Positions 7,758-16,552 of a stretch of DNA of 41,521 nt are shown in pieces. The notes under the pieces are model-generated. The model had not been told where the DNA came from, searched no databases, and saw only the letters and a list, made by a program, of their open reading frames with translations. The position numbers and the translations under genes are program-made. Numbering within the stretch: the first letter of the stretch is position 1; each line of letters starts with the position of its first letter. This DNA comes from an uncultured Rhodospirillales bacterium (GTDB lineage: Bacteria; Pseudomonadota; Alphaproteobacteria; Acetobacterales; Acetobacteraceae), in contig CAIPLM010000238.1 in NCBI GenBank assembly GCA_903865895.1, positions 1-41,521 on the forward strand, given 5' to 3'.

Positions 7758-9084
7758 GGCGCACCCCCTGCATTTGGGCCAGGGCTGTTCCATAGACGGC
7801 ACAGCCTGTGGTGTCGATGGTTGTTCGGCTTGCCAGTGTCAACGTCTTGGCCACCATGGACACGCAGGTGGAGGGGTTGGTTGAATTGCCGCTGAAGGTC
7901 AGGAGCGAATTCGGGAAATAGATCCCTCCGCCAAGCGGCTGTCTCCCTCTGGCGTTCGATGCGCAGATCGACGCATTAGCGATACCCCGTCCATAAAAAA
8001 GGATGCCACTGAGGGCCGGAAAATAGGTATTGGTTTGTCGTGCGATCACGCTGAACGTGCCGCTCGTGTTGCATGTTTTGCCGGCGCCAACACCCACGGT
8101 GCCGATTGAGCCGGTATCTCCGGTGAAAATGAAAGTGGAGCCGGTCAGCAGGGGGGCCGCACAGGTTGCCTCGCAGCTGATCACGCCCCCATTCATCAAC
8201 AACGAGGCATTGTTGAAGAAATACGTACCGCTTGGCACGATCACCGGCATTCCCGCCGTGACCGATAGCGTTTGGCAATATGCCCGCGGCGCAGCGGGGT
8301 TATACGGCACGAGTAGGATCACGCTCTGCCCGCGGTAGGTATTGTTGGAACCGTTATAAGTGGCGGGCGCAGGAATGTCATCGCATGTGCTTGCATCAAA
8401 CGTCGGAAAGGCAAGTGCGTCTGCGGCGCTATAGGGGTTGAGCGTCGGTGGGTGATAAGGCGAGGACGGCTTGCCGGTCAGCGAAACGGAACCACTGCCG
8501 CAGCAGCCGCCAACGGTGGCCGCGGTTGAGCCCAGCAACCCCCCTGTGACGTTGATGGCGGTGGAGGACGTGCTGTTCGACGCAAACGCACAGCCCGAAC
8601 TGATGCTGGTTCCGCTGATGGTGAGATCACCGGTGGTGGAGAGAACGCAGGAAGCGCCGATTGATTTGAGCTGCGCGGTCGCCGTTGCCCCTACCGTCAC
8701 CGGCGTGGTCATGAAGGCCGCGGAGATGTAAGGCGTCATCTGCTGGCTGACGAAGACTTGCACCTTCGCGCTCTCGCTCGATGTGGCGGGCGTGAGGTTG
8801 GCGGTGACCGTGGTGTTGCCAGTATTCGTGAAACCGTTGCTGGCCGCGGAATTGAGTGCCGCCGTTTCAGCATTCGCATTGTATGCAGCGGCGAGAGCGC
8901 CGGCGACAGCTGCTGCATCCGCGGCATTCTGCGCAGTCCTGCGGCCGAGATACCAAAGCCCGCCCTCGGTCGCGAGGCCTACGAATCCCATAATCACCAT
9001 TGCACTGGCGGCGAACGCAACCGCGCTTGCCCCCCTCCGATCATGCCAAAGCGTCGCGACCCAGGCCTCCAGAGCCGACAACAT
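7747..9084 (-). CDS. TadG-like pilus assembly protein
   Basis: About 445 residues from the ATG at 9084 (MLSALEAWVATLWHDRRGAS). A longer frame from 9165 exists, but the extra 27 codons lie in AT-rich sequence that looks like a promoter region. One hydrophobic helix follows RRGASAVAFAASAMVIMGFVG, then LGRRTAQNAADAAAVAGA, the TadG/TadE_Tad-N signature that is kept in proteins of the Flp system. The long remainder is Ser/Thr/Gly-rich and extracytoplasmic, with many paired cysteines. Where TadE pilins carry Glu at +5 this protein has Ala. It is the first gene of the minus-strand operon and is divergent from flp. The role is a minor pilus component or anchor. Confidence 0.82.
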   Translation of the reverse strand: MLSALEAWVATLWHDRRGASAVAFAASAMVIMGFVGLATEGGLWYLGRRTAQNAADAAAVAGALAAAYNANAETAALNSAASNGFTNTGNTTVTANLTPATSSESAKVQVFVSQQMTPYISAAFMTTPVTVGATATAQLKSIGASCVLSTTGDLTISGTSISSGCAFASNSTSSTAINVTGGLLGSTAATVGGCCGSGSVSLTGKPSSPYHPPTLNPYSAADALAFPTFDASTCDDIPAPATYNGSNNTYRGQSVILLVPYNPAAPRAYCQTLSVTAGMPVIVPSGTYFFNNASLLMNGGVISCEATCAAPLLTGSTFIFTGDTGSIGTVGVGAGKTCNTSGTFSVIARQTNTYFPALSGILFYGRGIANASICASNARGRQPLGGGIYFPNSLLTFSGNSTNPSTCVSMVAKTLTLASRTTIDTTGCAVYGTALAQMQGVRLVQ

Positions 9085-9328
9085 GTCACATTTTCTGTGC
9101 CGGACAGGGGGGGTAGTATCAGAATTTGAGACTTTGCGAAGGTCCATCTGTCTCTTTTGTCTCATTTTGTATGAATTTGAAATTTTATCTTTTCATTTGT
9201 TATCAGGTCGGTTAAGACGGGTCAACAGATTGCGAACGGCCTCAACTTTCCGTGAGACGGCGCAGTGTGTGGGCTTAGAGTTTCCTGTGGCCGGTGGGGC
9301 TACAACAACCGCGAGAAGGAGTTGCACT
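9085..9328. promoter_or_regulatory. AT-rich divergent promoter region between tadG-like and flp
   Basis: This 244-base gap is visibly richer in A and T than all its surroundings, especially 9125-9205. On the minus strand TTGACC (complement of 9220-9225) and TAACAA (complement of 9197-9202) are 17 bases apart. On the plus strand TTGAAA (9177-9182) and TATCAG (9201-9206) are 18 bases apart. These are weak matches to sigma-70 boxes and overlap each other. I see no clear -24/-12 sigma-54 element. The plus-strand transcript would have a leader of about 110 bases before flp. Confidence 0.4.
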
Positions 9329-9523
9329 ATGACCAACCTTATGATGAAGGCTTTCGTGAAGGTCAGCGCCGCGATGGGTGACCGCAAGGGCGTGACCTCG
9401 CTCGAGTACGGCGTTGTCGCCGCGGCACTGATCGCCGCCGTCACCGCCGGCATGTCGGTCCTTTCGACCGATCTGACCGCTGCGTTCACCACGCTCGGCG
9501 ACTCGGTCAAGACGGCGTTCTGA
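9329..9523 (+). CDS. flp: Flp-type major pilin (type IVb)
   Basis: A 64-residue pilin precursor. The leader is about 21 residues and basic (ending MGDRKG), with predicted cleavage at G21 before VTSLEYGVVAAALIAAVTAG. This is the classic Flp motif G/XXXXEY, with Glu at +5 (E26) and Tyr at +6. The mature protein would be only about 43 residues, as usual for Flp. AGGAG at 9317-9321 lies 7 bases before the ATG, a strong ribosome site fitting a highly made protein. An open frame extends further upstream but lacks such a site. The peptidase and export genes follow on the same strand after 109 bases. Confidence 0.95.
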   Translation: MTNLMMKAFVKVSAAMGDRKGVTSLEYGVVAAALIAAVTAGMSVLSTDLTAAFTTLGDSVKTAF

Positions 9524-9632
9524 TTTTCGGAAGCCTGAGTGATCCGCCGGTTGGTGGCGTCGCGTCGCTTCTGTTACCTCCCCGCGATCAGTGTCGGGCC
9601 TCGGTTTGCGCTGGTTGTGGGGAGGGCGGAAT

Positions 9633-10184
9633 ATGAGTTTGCTGTCTGAGTGCGTCGCCGTCACATACGTGGCGGCGACGCTCGGATGTTTGGGGTGGGC
9701 TGCGTGGAGTGACCTCGCGGTTCGGTTGATCCCCAATACTGCTTGCTTGGCTATTGCCCTGTTGGGCGCGCTTTATCGTTTATCGATAGGGCTGGAAGTC
9801 TTGCTTGTTTCGTTTGGCGTGGGTCTATGCGCATTCATCTTGCTGGTCCTGTTGCATGCCCGTGGCATGATGGGGGGCGGTGACGTGAAGCTCATAGCGG
9901 CCACGGTTCTTGGCTATTCTCCGGTAGGTGCATTGCGTTTCATTGTCGTTACAGCGATGATGGGGGGCGTGCTCGCTTTCTTGCATTTGGTTCTTCGTGG
10001 AAGGCTGGCGCGGCAGCGAGCGCAAATTATGGCTCGGCGCAAATGCCCGGGGGCAGCTGGATGGCTTGTGCAGCGTGTGCTGGCCGCGGAAATTTGGCGG
10101 ATTCGCAAACGCGGATCGTTGCCCTATGGTGTTGCCATAGCTGGCGGCGGTGCGTGGATTGTGCTGACGGGTTCGGGGGGGTAG
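9633..10184 (+). CDS. cpaA: Prepilin peptidase TadV/CpaA (A24 family)
   Basis: A 183-residue polytopic aspartic peptidase that removes the leader from Flp and the TadE-type pseudopilins. The two catalytic aspartates are visible in AAWSDLAVRLIPN (about D22) and GMMGGGDVKL, the GxGD-type motif. It is the short form that lacks the N-terminal methylase domain. The ATG at 9633 follows GGAGGGCGGA at 9621-9630; an in-frame start at 9591 lies upstream without such a site. The gene ends 6 bases before cpaB. Codon use here is clearly less GC-biased than in the flanking transporter genes. Confidence 0.92.
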   Translation: MSLLSECVAVTYVAATLGCLGWAAWSDLAVRLIPNTACLAIALLGALYRLSIGLEVLLVSFGVGLCAFILLVLLHARGMMGGGDVKLIAATVLGYSPVGALRFIVVTAMMGGVLAFLHLVLRGRLARQRAQIMARRKCPGAAGWLVQRVLAAEIWRIRKRGSLPYGVAIAGGGAWIVLTGSGG

Positions 10185-10190
10185 CGGCGG

Positions 10191-11066
10191 ATGCGTCTGA
10201 TTATTGTGATACTGATCCTGGCGACCGTCGGGGCGCTCGGGATGATTGCCTATCAGGTCGCGGGACCCAAGCGGGCCACGCAAGTCGCCGCCCCCGTTGC
10301 TGCGCCGGTTGTAGTGCTGCCTGTGCGCGTGCTTGTCGCGGCGCGCACGCTGCCGCCCGGGACACTGGTGCGGGATGCCGATATCGCGATCAAACCCATG
10401 CCGCGCGAGATTATGGAGCAAGGGTCGCTCGCCGATGACGACGAGGGCCGCGGCATCATCAACGGCGCGCTCGTCGAGCGCACGATCGATCAGGGCAAGC
10501 CGATCACCGCTGCCAGCCTGCTGCGCACCCGTGATCGTGGATTCCTCGCCGCCGTTCTGGCGCCTGGCACCCGTGCCGTATCTATAGGTGTTGACCCGAT
10601 CACGGGTGTCAGTGGATTGATTTGGCCTGGAGATCATGTTGACGTCATCCTGACCCAGGAGATTGAGCGTGGAGCAAATGTGGCAGGGGGTGGTTCGGCG
10701 GGTGGGGCGGGCAAGCGCATCATCGGTGAAACCGTGTTGAGCAATATCAGGGTGATCGCGATCGATCAGGATATTGTTCAGGGGGCGCCGCGCGGTAGCA
10801 ACGTGGCAGGCAAGCTGGCCAGTACGGTGACATTGCAGGCCAATTCGGACGAGGCGGAAAAGCTTGCGGTCGCCACGCGTCTGGGCCACTTGTCGCTGGC
10901 CATTCGCGCCTTCGGCGACAGCATCGCCGGTGCCAGCGGGACAAGTGCCAAGCCGATTATTTCCGGCGATGACGTGTCACCCGCCCTGTCGGCCTCCAAT
11001 GGTCCCGGGCGCACCAAGGTTCAAGTCATCCAGGGCGACCAGCGCAGCGAAGTGGTCTTCAGGTAA
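10191..11066 (+). CDS. cpaB: Flp pilus assembly protein CpaB/RcpC
   Basis: A 291-residue protein with an N-terminal membrane anchor (residues 1-22), an Ala/Val/Pro stretch, then a SAF-type domain (VRVLVAARTLPPGTLVRDADIAIKPMP) and the RcpC C-terminal domain with AVSIGVDPITGVSGLIWPGDHVDVILTQ. RcpC is a periplasmic partner of the RcpA secretin. Its stop overlaps the start of the secretin gene (taATG), so the two are translationally coupled. Confidence 0.93.
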   Translation: MRLIIVILILATVGALGMIAYQVAGPKRATQVAAPVAAPVVVLPVRVLVAARTLPPGTLVRDADIAIKPMPREIMEQGSLADDDEGRGIINGALVERTIDQGKPITAASLLRTRDRGFLAAVLAPGTRAVSIGVDPITGVSGLIWPGDHVDVILTQEIERGANVAGGGSAGGAGKRIIGETVLSNIRVIAIDQDIVQGAPRGSNVAGKLASTVTLQANSDEAEKLAVATRLGHLSLAIRAFGDSIAGASGTSAKPIISGDDVSPALSASNGPGRTKVQVIQGDQRSEVVFR

Positions 11067-12673
11067 TGCGGTCCTCAATATCGACAACAATCCTGTTCCT
11101 CTGCCTGCTCGGTACTGCCGCGCAGGCCCAACCGCGACCTTCTACCCGTCCGCTGGCTGCACCTGCGCCGGCCGTGGCGCCACAGGCCGCTCCAACCACC
11201 GCGGCGCCGTCCGCGCCCGATGTTGTCAACGGGCCGCTGCAACCGGTCACCGTGACCGCCGGTATCGGCGTATTACTGCGGTTGCCGCAACCAGCCGGTA
11301 CAGTGATGTCGGCCAACCCAGGCGTCGCGCGCGTTCAGCCGACCTCTCCGACCAGCCTATTCCTGACCGGTGTCGCGCCTGGTCGTACCACCGTGCTGGT
11401 CACTGCGGATAATGGTGCGCCGGTGATTCAGTACGATGTCACGGTGCTATCGAACGAACCGCCCACGCCGCCGCCGGGGGCGACACCCTCATCGCGGGCG
11501 GCTTCCCTGCTTCCCTCCATCATGGATGTCGGCGAGGCCGGCAAGCCGGCTGGTGGGCCGGTATCCGCGGCGACTGCCGCTGCCGCGCAGACTGCTGTCG
11601 TCCGCTCCGTAATGGGCGCGGGATCCGTCAAGGTGCGCCCCAACGGCAACGGGATTTCCATCAGCGGCACCGTGCCGAACGCCGCGGCGGCGGAGACCGC
11701 GATCGCCATCGTGCGTGCCCATATCGGCGATGCCGTGCCGATGCTCGACAGCCTTGTGGTACTCGGTAGCATCCAAGTGAATGTGCGGGTGCGTATCGCT
11801 GAAATCAGCCGGCAGGTCACGCGTCAGCTTGGTTTCAACTGGCAGGCGCTCGGCGCTGTCGGCAATCGCTGGAGCATTGGAATGCTCACCGGCGCCGCGG
11901 CATCCGGGACCATCTCTCCGCGCACGCCTCTTGGCCTGAGTCCGCTGGCAAGCGCCGTGCCGAACCAGTTCGGTGCGGGATACACCTCCGGGCGTTGGGA
12001 TGTGAACGGCATCATTGACGCGCTGGCCTCGGATCAGTTGGTGAGCATCCTGGCTGAGCCCAACCTAACCGCTCAATCCGGCGAAACTGCTAGCTTCCTG
12101 GCCGGTGGCGAATTCCCGATTCCGATCGCTGCCGCCGGTGCTGGTGGAACGACGTCGATCACGGTCGAATTCAAGCAGTTCGGTGTCAGTCTCTCCGTGA
12201 TCCCCACTGTGCTGTCACCAACGCGGCTCAATCTGCGGGTCCGGCCGGAAGTTAGCCAATTGTCAAACAACGGCGCGGTGAATGTGCCGGTTGCCGGCGG
12301 CGGAACATTGACGATCCCGGCGTTGACGGTTCGCCGTGCCGAAACCACGGTCGAATTGGGCAGTGGTCAGAGCTTCGCCATCGCAGGCTTGCTCCAACGA
12401 ACCAGCACGCAGGTGACAAACGCGTTGCCCGGCATCGGCGAATTGCCGGTGGTGGGCGCGCTTTTCAAGTCCAATGATTTCCAGCGCGGCGAGAGCGAGC
12501 TCGTGATTATAGTGACGCCGTACTTGGTAAAGCCGGCGCCCAACCCCGATGCTCTGCGGCTGCCGACCGATGGCTTTAAGCCGGCGACGGACCTCGATCG
12601 TATTCTGCTGGGACGCCAGGCGGCGCCGGGGCCGAACGGCACACCACTCGATGCCGGGTTCATACTGAAATGA
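11066..12673 (+). CDS. cpaC: Outer-membrane secretin CpaC/RcpA
   Basis: A 535-residue secretin with a Sec signal peptide (MRSSISTTILFLCLLGTAAQA). An N-terminal pilus/BON-like region (ANPGVARVQPTSPTSLFLTGVAPGRTTVLV) is followed by a BON-like segment near residues 190-225 and the secretin core from about residue 260, with LNLRVRPEVSQLSNN, LPGIGELPVVGALFKSNDF and the closing SELVIIVTPYLVKP. It forms the outer-membrane gate through which the Flp fibre passes. Its stop overlaps the next start by ATGA (12670-12673). Confidence 0.95.
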   Translation: MRSSISTTILFLCLLGTAAQAQPRPSTRPLAAPAPAVAPQAAPTTAAPSAPDVVNGPLQPVTVTAGIGVLLRLPQPAGTVMSANPGVARVQPTSPTSLFLTGVAPGRTTVLVTADNGAPVIQYDVTVLSNEPPTPPPGATPSSRAASLLPSIMDVGEAGKPAGGPVSAATAAAAQTAVVRSVMGAGSVKVRPNGNGISISGTVPNAAAAETAIAIVRAHIGDAVPMLDSLVVLGSIQVNVRVRIAEISRQVTRQLGFNWQALGAVGNRWSIGMLTGAAASGTISPRTPLGLSPLASAVPNQFGAGYTSGRWDVNGIIDALASDQLVSILAEPNLTAQSGETASFLAGGEFPIPIAAAGAGGTTSITVEFKQFGVSLSVIPTVLSPTRLNLRVRPEVSQLSNNGAVNVPVAGGGTLTIPALTVRRAETTVELGSGQSFAIAGLLQRTSTQVTNALPGIGELPVVGALFKSNDFQRGESELVIIVTPYLVKPAPNPDALRLPTDGFKPATDLDRILLGRQAAPGPNGTPLDAGFILK

Positions 12674-13017
12674 GACGTGTGATGCGGTTTGCTGCCCTTC
12701 CAGTCCTAGTGTTTCTCGCCTCCTGCGCGCCGGACCCCTTTGACCGGCCGGGTACCTGGTCTGTGCCACTCGGCACGCAGGGGAGGAATGATGCGAATTT
12801 GCGCACCATGGTGGTCGATCCGCGCGACCTCACCGCTGGAACTGGCGAAGACAATAGTGCCGGAACGCCAGCCGTTCTCCCGGTACGCCGACTGCTGACC
12901 GGGCGCCGGCCACCCTTGCCGCAGTCTGACGCATCGTCAATTCGTACCGGAGGTAGTGGCGGGTCGCAGCCGTCGCAGCCGCAGTCGGGCGGTACCAACA
13001 ACGCGCCGCTGGAGTAG
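12670..13017 (+). CDS. Short CpaD-like pilus lipoprotein
   Basis: A 115-residue lipoprotein: signal MRRVMRFAALPVLVFLASC with lipobox LASC (an ATG at 12682 is an alternative start). The segment GRNDANLRTMVVDPRDLTAGT resembles the conserved C-terminal stretch of CpaD proteins (N-x-x-x-N-L-x-x-M-V-x-D-P-x-D-L). The N-terminal half of a normal CpaD, roughly 200 or more residues in total, is missing. The tail is Gly/Ser/Gln-rich. Position between cpaC and cpaE is exactly where cpaD stands in Caulobacter-type loci. I read it as a reduced CpaD; the assignment rests on the motif and on synteny. Confidence 0.7.
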   Translation: MRRVMRFAALPVLVFLASCAPDPFDRPGTWSVPLGTQGRNDANLRTMVVDPRDLTAGTGEDNSAGTPAVLPVRRLLTGRRPPLPQSDASSIRTGGSGGSQPSQPQSGGTNNAPLE

Positions 13018-13026
13018 CAGACACCC

Positions 13027-14229
13027 ATGTCCGGTTCGGGCGAAATCTCTGCCTTGGGGCAAATGGAGGGTGGGCGCCAAGTGCTCGCTTTCGTTGGCGA
13101 TGCCGACAGCGTCGAAGCACTTCGCGTCGGCCTGCAGGCCCTCGGCGGCGGGGTGGATCTCCGCCGTGGTACCATCCGACAGGCGATCCGCTATCTGGAA
13201 AAGGAAACCCCACCACGCGCGATCGTGGTTGACGTGTCCGATGCCGAGAACGCCCAATCCGCGTTGGATGATCTGGCCCGTGTATGCCCGCCGGATGTCC
13301 AGGTGTTTGTGGTCGGAGATAACCACGATATCAATTTCTATCGTCTGCTCGTGGATGATGTCGGGGTCACAGAATACTTACCCAAACCGCTGACCCGGGA
13401 TTCTGTGCAGCGACAGTTGCTGAACCGCCTCTCGCCCATTCAGTCAGACACCGCCTCCGCCCGGGGCGGCCAGGTGATTTCCGTATTCGGTGCGCGCGGT
13501 GGCGTAGGTGCGACGACCATCGCATGCGGATTGGCGATGGAACTATCCAACATCGCCAAAGGCCACGTTGCCCTGCTAGATCTGCATTTGCAGGGTGGTG
13601 CGATGTCGATCATGCTCAACGGCAGCCCTGGTAGTGGACTGCGCATGGCGCTGGAAGATGCGGAACGCGCCGACGCCCTGTTCCTCGAGCGTACCGCGCT
13701 GACCATTGGCCCGCGCCTGCAAATGATAGCGGCCGACGAGCCTTACGATGCTGAGCCGCATGTCACTGCCGCGGGAGTGTCGCGCCTGGTCTCTCTGCTT
13801 CAGCGCAAATTCAACTACGTCATCATCGACATGCCAGTCCCCCTGCCTATGGTGATGTCGCCGGCTGTGGCTCTGTCCCGCCATGTCGTGATCGTTATGG
13901 GGCCGGATGTGGTGAGCCTGCGCTCTGGCAAGGCATTGCGCAGCTGGGCGACCGGGCTGACCGGCACTAACCGGACGATCTCGGTCATCAACCGCGGCGA
14001 CAGCAAGGGCAGCATCAGCGCCCAACTCGTGGAGAAGGCGCTCGGCGCCAAGCCAGACATCGTGATTCCAAATGCCGGTCGTAAGATGATCGAAGCGGTC
14101 AATCTCGGCGTGCCCGCCGTGCAGCACGTGCCGGTGCTCAAGCGGCATTTGATGCCGCTGGTGCGCGAGATTTCGGGCCTTGCGCCGTCTCGCGGCAATT
14201 CGGTCCTCCGCCGGTTCTTCAGGGGATGA
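13027..14229 (+). CDS. cpaE: Pilus localisation ATPase-like protein CpaE/TadZ
   Basis: A 400-residue protein with an N-terminal receiver-like domain (about 18-135, containing AIVVDVSDAENAQ and VGVTEYLPKPL) and a MinD/ParA-type domain from about residue 148. The P-loop reads FGARGGVGATT: the deviant-Walker positions are R157 and A162 in place of the two lysines. Atypical P-loops of this sort are known in TadZ/CpaE. The protein marks the site of pilus assembly and recruits TadA. Its stop overlaps the cpaF start by ATGA (14226-14229). Confidence 0.93.
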   Translation: MSGSGEISALGQMEGGRQVLAFVGDADSVEALRVGLQALGGGVDLRRGTIRQAIRYLEKETPPRAIVVDVSDAENAQSALDDLARVCPPDVQVFVVGDNHDINFYRLLVDDVGVTEYLPKPLTRDSVQRQLLNRLSPIQSDTASARGGQVISVFGARGGVGATTIACGLAMELSNIAKGHVALLDLHLQGGAMSIMLNGSPGSGLRMALEDAERADALFLERTALTIGPRLQMIAADEPYDAEPHVTAAGVSRLVSLLQRKFNYVIIDMPVPLPMVMSPAVALSRHVVIVMGPDVVSLRSGKALRSWATGLTGTNRTISVINRGDSKGSISAQLVEKALGAKPDIVIPNAGRKMIEAVNLGVPAVQHVPVLKRHLMPLVREISGLAPSRGNSVLRRFFRG

Positions 14230-15590
14230 AGCGGTTTGGCCGGCGTGACGAAGAGGGCATCCAGCGCCTGCCGGGTGTCGATCGGGTCGTCGCGACGTCA
14301 ATGCCGCCCGCAGTGCCGCCCACAGCCACGGTCACGGCGGCCCGCGTTGCGGACCTGCGTAGCCGCGTCCTGCGGCAGATCGACGCCGCGGCCGCGGTCG
14401 ACCTCCCGACGGCGGTGCTGCAACGCCAGCTAGAGCAGCTTGTCCACGACATTGCGACAGAGCTCCGCTACGAGCTGACGGCGCGGGATGAGGCGAGGCT
14501 CGCGGAAGAGCTGGCAAATGACATGATCGGCTACGGGCCGCTCGAGCAGTTGCTGCGCGACGACACCGTCAGCGACATCATGGTGAATGCCCCCAACAAC
14601 GTCTATGTCGAGCGCCGGGGGCGCCTTGAGCTGACCGATGTCCGGTTCCGCGACAATGAGCATATCAGCACCATCGCACAGAAAATCGCCGCCCGAGTCG
14701 GTCGCCGGATCGACGAATCAAGTCCGATGGTCGACGCCCGATTGAAGGATGGCAGCCGCGTCAACGTCATATTTCCGCCGCTCGCGGTCGACGCGCCCTG
14801 CATCTCCATCCGCAAATTTTCCCGCCACCGGCTCGATTTCGCGGCATTGGTGCGCAACAATTCAATGACTGCTCCCGTGGCCGAATTGCTGCGGATCGCC
14901 TCGCATTGTCGTTTGAACATGCTGGTGTCCGGCGGCACCGGATCCGGCAAGACGACGCTGCTCAATGCAATGAGCCAGGCGATCGACCATGGTGAGCGGA
15001 TAATCACCGTGGAGGACGCGGCGGAGTTGCAGTTGATCCAGCCGCACGTCATCCGGTTGGAGACGCGACCGCCCAATCTTGAGGGCACCGGCATGATCGC
15101 GCAGCGTGACCTGCTGCGCAATGCGCTCCGGATGCGGCCCGATCGCATCATCGTCGGCGAGGTTCGTGGCGCCGAGGCCTTTGACATGTTGCAGGCCATG
15201 AACACCGGCCATGACGGCTCGATTTCCACCCTGCACGCCAACACCGCCTATGATGCGATCACACGCATCGAGAACATGGTCCAGATCGGGCAGTTCAACC
15301 TTCCGGTGCGGGCCATTAGGGCGCAGATTCTGTCGGCGGTCGACCTCATTGTCCAAGTCGAACGGATGCGTGACGGTGTGCGGCGTGTGACGCAGGTGAG
15401 CGAAATTTTCCGGCTCGATGGTGACGCCGTTGAACTCCATGATATCATCACGTTCAACTTCGAACGAATGGACGAAGAGGGCCGTATCGTCGGCCGCTAT
15501 GTTGCCTCGCAGAAGCCAGCGAGCTTCATCAAGCGGCTGAGCTATTTCGGCCTTGATGGCGCCTGGGTGACGGCAATCGCGGGAGTGTGA
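14226..15590 (+). CDS. cpaF: Flp pilus assembly/secretion ATPase CpaF/TadA
   Basis: A 454-residue hexameric ATPase of the VirB11/PilT-like family. Walker A is VSGGTGSGKTTLLNA with K242, Walker B region is RIIVGEVRGAEAFDMLQAMNTGHDGS, and the preceding SDIMVNAPNNVYVERRG segment is the typical N-terminal domain of TadA. It powers pilin assembly at the inner membrane, docking on TadB/TadC. It overlaps cpaE upstream (ATGA) and tadB downstream (GTGA). Confidence 0.96.
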   Translation: MKRFGRRDEEGIQRLPGVDRVVATSMPPAVPPTATVTAARVADLRSRVLRQIDAAAAVDLPTAVLQRQLEQLVHDIATELRYELTARDEARLAEELANDMIGYGPLEQLLRDDTVSDIMVNAPNNVYVERRGRLELTDVRFRDNEHISTIAQKIAARVGRRIDESSPMVDARLKDGSRVNVIFPPLAVDAPCISIRKFSRHRLDFAALVRNNSMTAPVAELLRIASHCRLNMLVSGGTGSGKTTLLNAMSQAIDHGERIITVEDAAELQLIQPHVIRLETRPPNLEGTGMIAQRDLLRNALRMRPDRIIVGEVRGAEAFDMLQAMNTGHDGSISTLHANTAYDAITRIENMVQIGQFNLPVRAIRAQILSAVDLIVQVERMRDGVRRVTQVSEIFRLDGDAVELHDIITFNFERMDEEGRIVGRYVASQKPASFIKRLSYFGLDGAWVTAIAGV

Positions 15591-16552
15591 CGGCCATGGA
15601 TCCGATGGTCTATCCAGTTATCGTGTTGATCCTCGTTCTGATTGCGGCGGTGATCGCGGTGATCGTCGATAGCCGAAATACCAAGCTGCGCCATCGCATC
15701 GAGGCGCTTGCGGGGCAGGATGAGCCGGCGGCGGAAGACCAATCGCTCAGCATCCGGATCAGCCAGCAGCGCGAATTGCGGTTTCTTTCGATGATTGCGC
15801 GCATGCTGCGAGTGCCACTCGACGTTCCGGGCGCGCAGAAGATCGCCCCACATTGGGTGTTCATCATAGGGCTTATCGTGCTGGTCGGCGCGACCATGTT
15901 GGCCGAGCGCTATGCCGGCGTGTCGTGGGCCGTCGCGGCGGTAATTGGCTTCGTCGCGGCAGTACTGTCGCAGCGGATCTTGTTCGGGATGCAAATGTCG
16001 AACTATCAGGCCGCGTTGCAGGCTCAATTGCCGGATGCGGTTGAGATGGTGGTCAGCGCCATCCGTGCCGGTTTGCCAGTAAGCGACGCATTTCGCGCCG
16101 TCTCGGTCGAGAGCCCGTCTCCGACCAAGGATGAGTTCGTCCGCGTGGTCAACGAGATGGCGCTTGGTGCGGTGGCGGATAAGGCGCTTCTGAACGTCTT
16201 CATGCGCACGCGGGTGACAGAATATGCCATTTTCGCGGTCACCATTAATGTGCAGAGCCGGTCCGGCGGGCGGCTGGTGGAGAGTGTCCACCGGTTGGCA
16301 GAGACGATCCGCCAACGGCTGGCGATGATGACGCGCGCTAAGGCGCTCGCGGGCGAGGCTCGGGTGTCGGCGATCATCCTTGGATCGCTGCCGTTCGTGG
16401 CCGGTGCCGCGCTGAGCGCGATCCGACCCGGGTATCTCGATCCGTTGTTCAATGACCCGCGCGGCACCAGGATGCTCGGCTTCGCAACCGTGGCACTCAT
16501 TCTCGGAATATTGTTGATGCGGCGGATGATACGAAAGGCGACCGCAGAATGA
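15587..16552 (+). CDS. tadB: Inner-membrane platform protein TadB
   Basis: A 321-residue type II secretion F-domain protein with membrane helices near residues 6-25, 90-130 and 265-310. The cytoplasmic T2SSF domain shows QLPDAVEMVVSAIRAGLPVSDAF and SRSGGRLVESVHRLAETIRQR. The GTG at 15587 overlaps the cpaF stop; an ATG three codons later (15596) is the alternative start. It forms the assembly platform with TadC. Confidence 0.93.
   Translation: MTAMDPMVYPVIVLILVLIAAVIAVIVDSRNTKLRHRIEALAGQDEPAAEDQSLSIRISQQRELRFLSMIARMLRVPLDVPGAQKIAPHWVFIIGLIVLVGATMLAERYAGVSWAVAAVIGFVAAVLSQRILFGMQMSNYQAALQAQLPDAVEMVVSAIRAGLPVSDAFRAVSVESPSPTKDEFVRVVNEMALGAVADKALLNVFMRTRVTEYAIFAVTINVQSRSGGRLVESVHRLAETIRQRLAMMTRAKALAGEARVSAIILGSLPFVAGAALSAIRPGYLDPLFNDPRGTRMLGFATVALILGILLMRRMIRKATAE

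Noticed and set aside
13027-14229. Loss of both P-loop lysines in the CpaE ATPase domain as a sign of inactivation
   Set aside because: Atypical P-loops are normal for the TadZ/CpaE family, so this is not evidence of decay or novelty.
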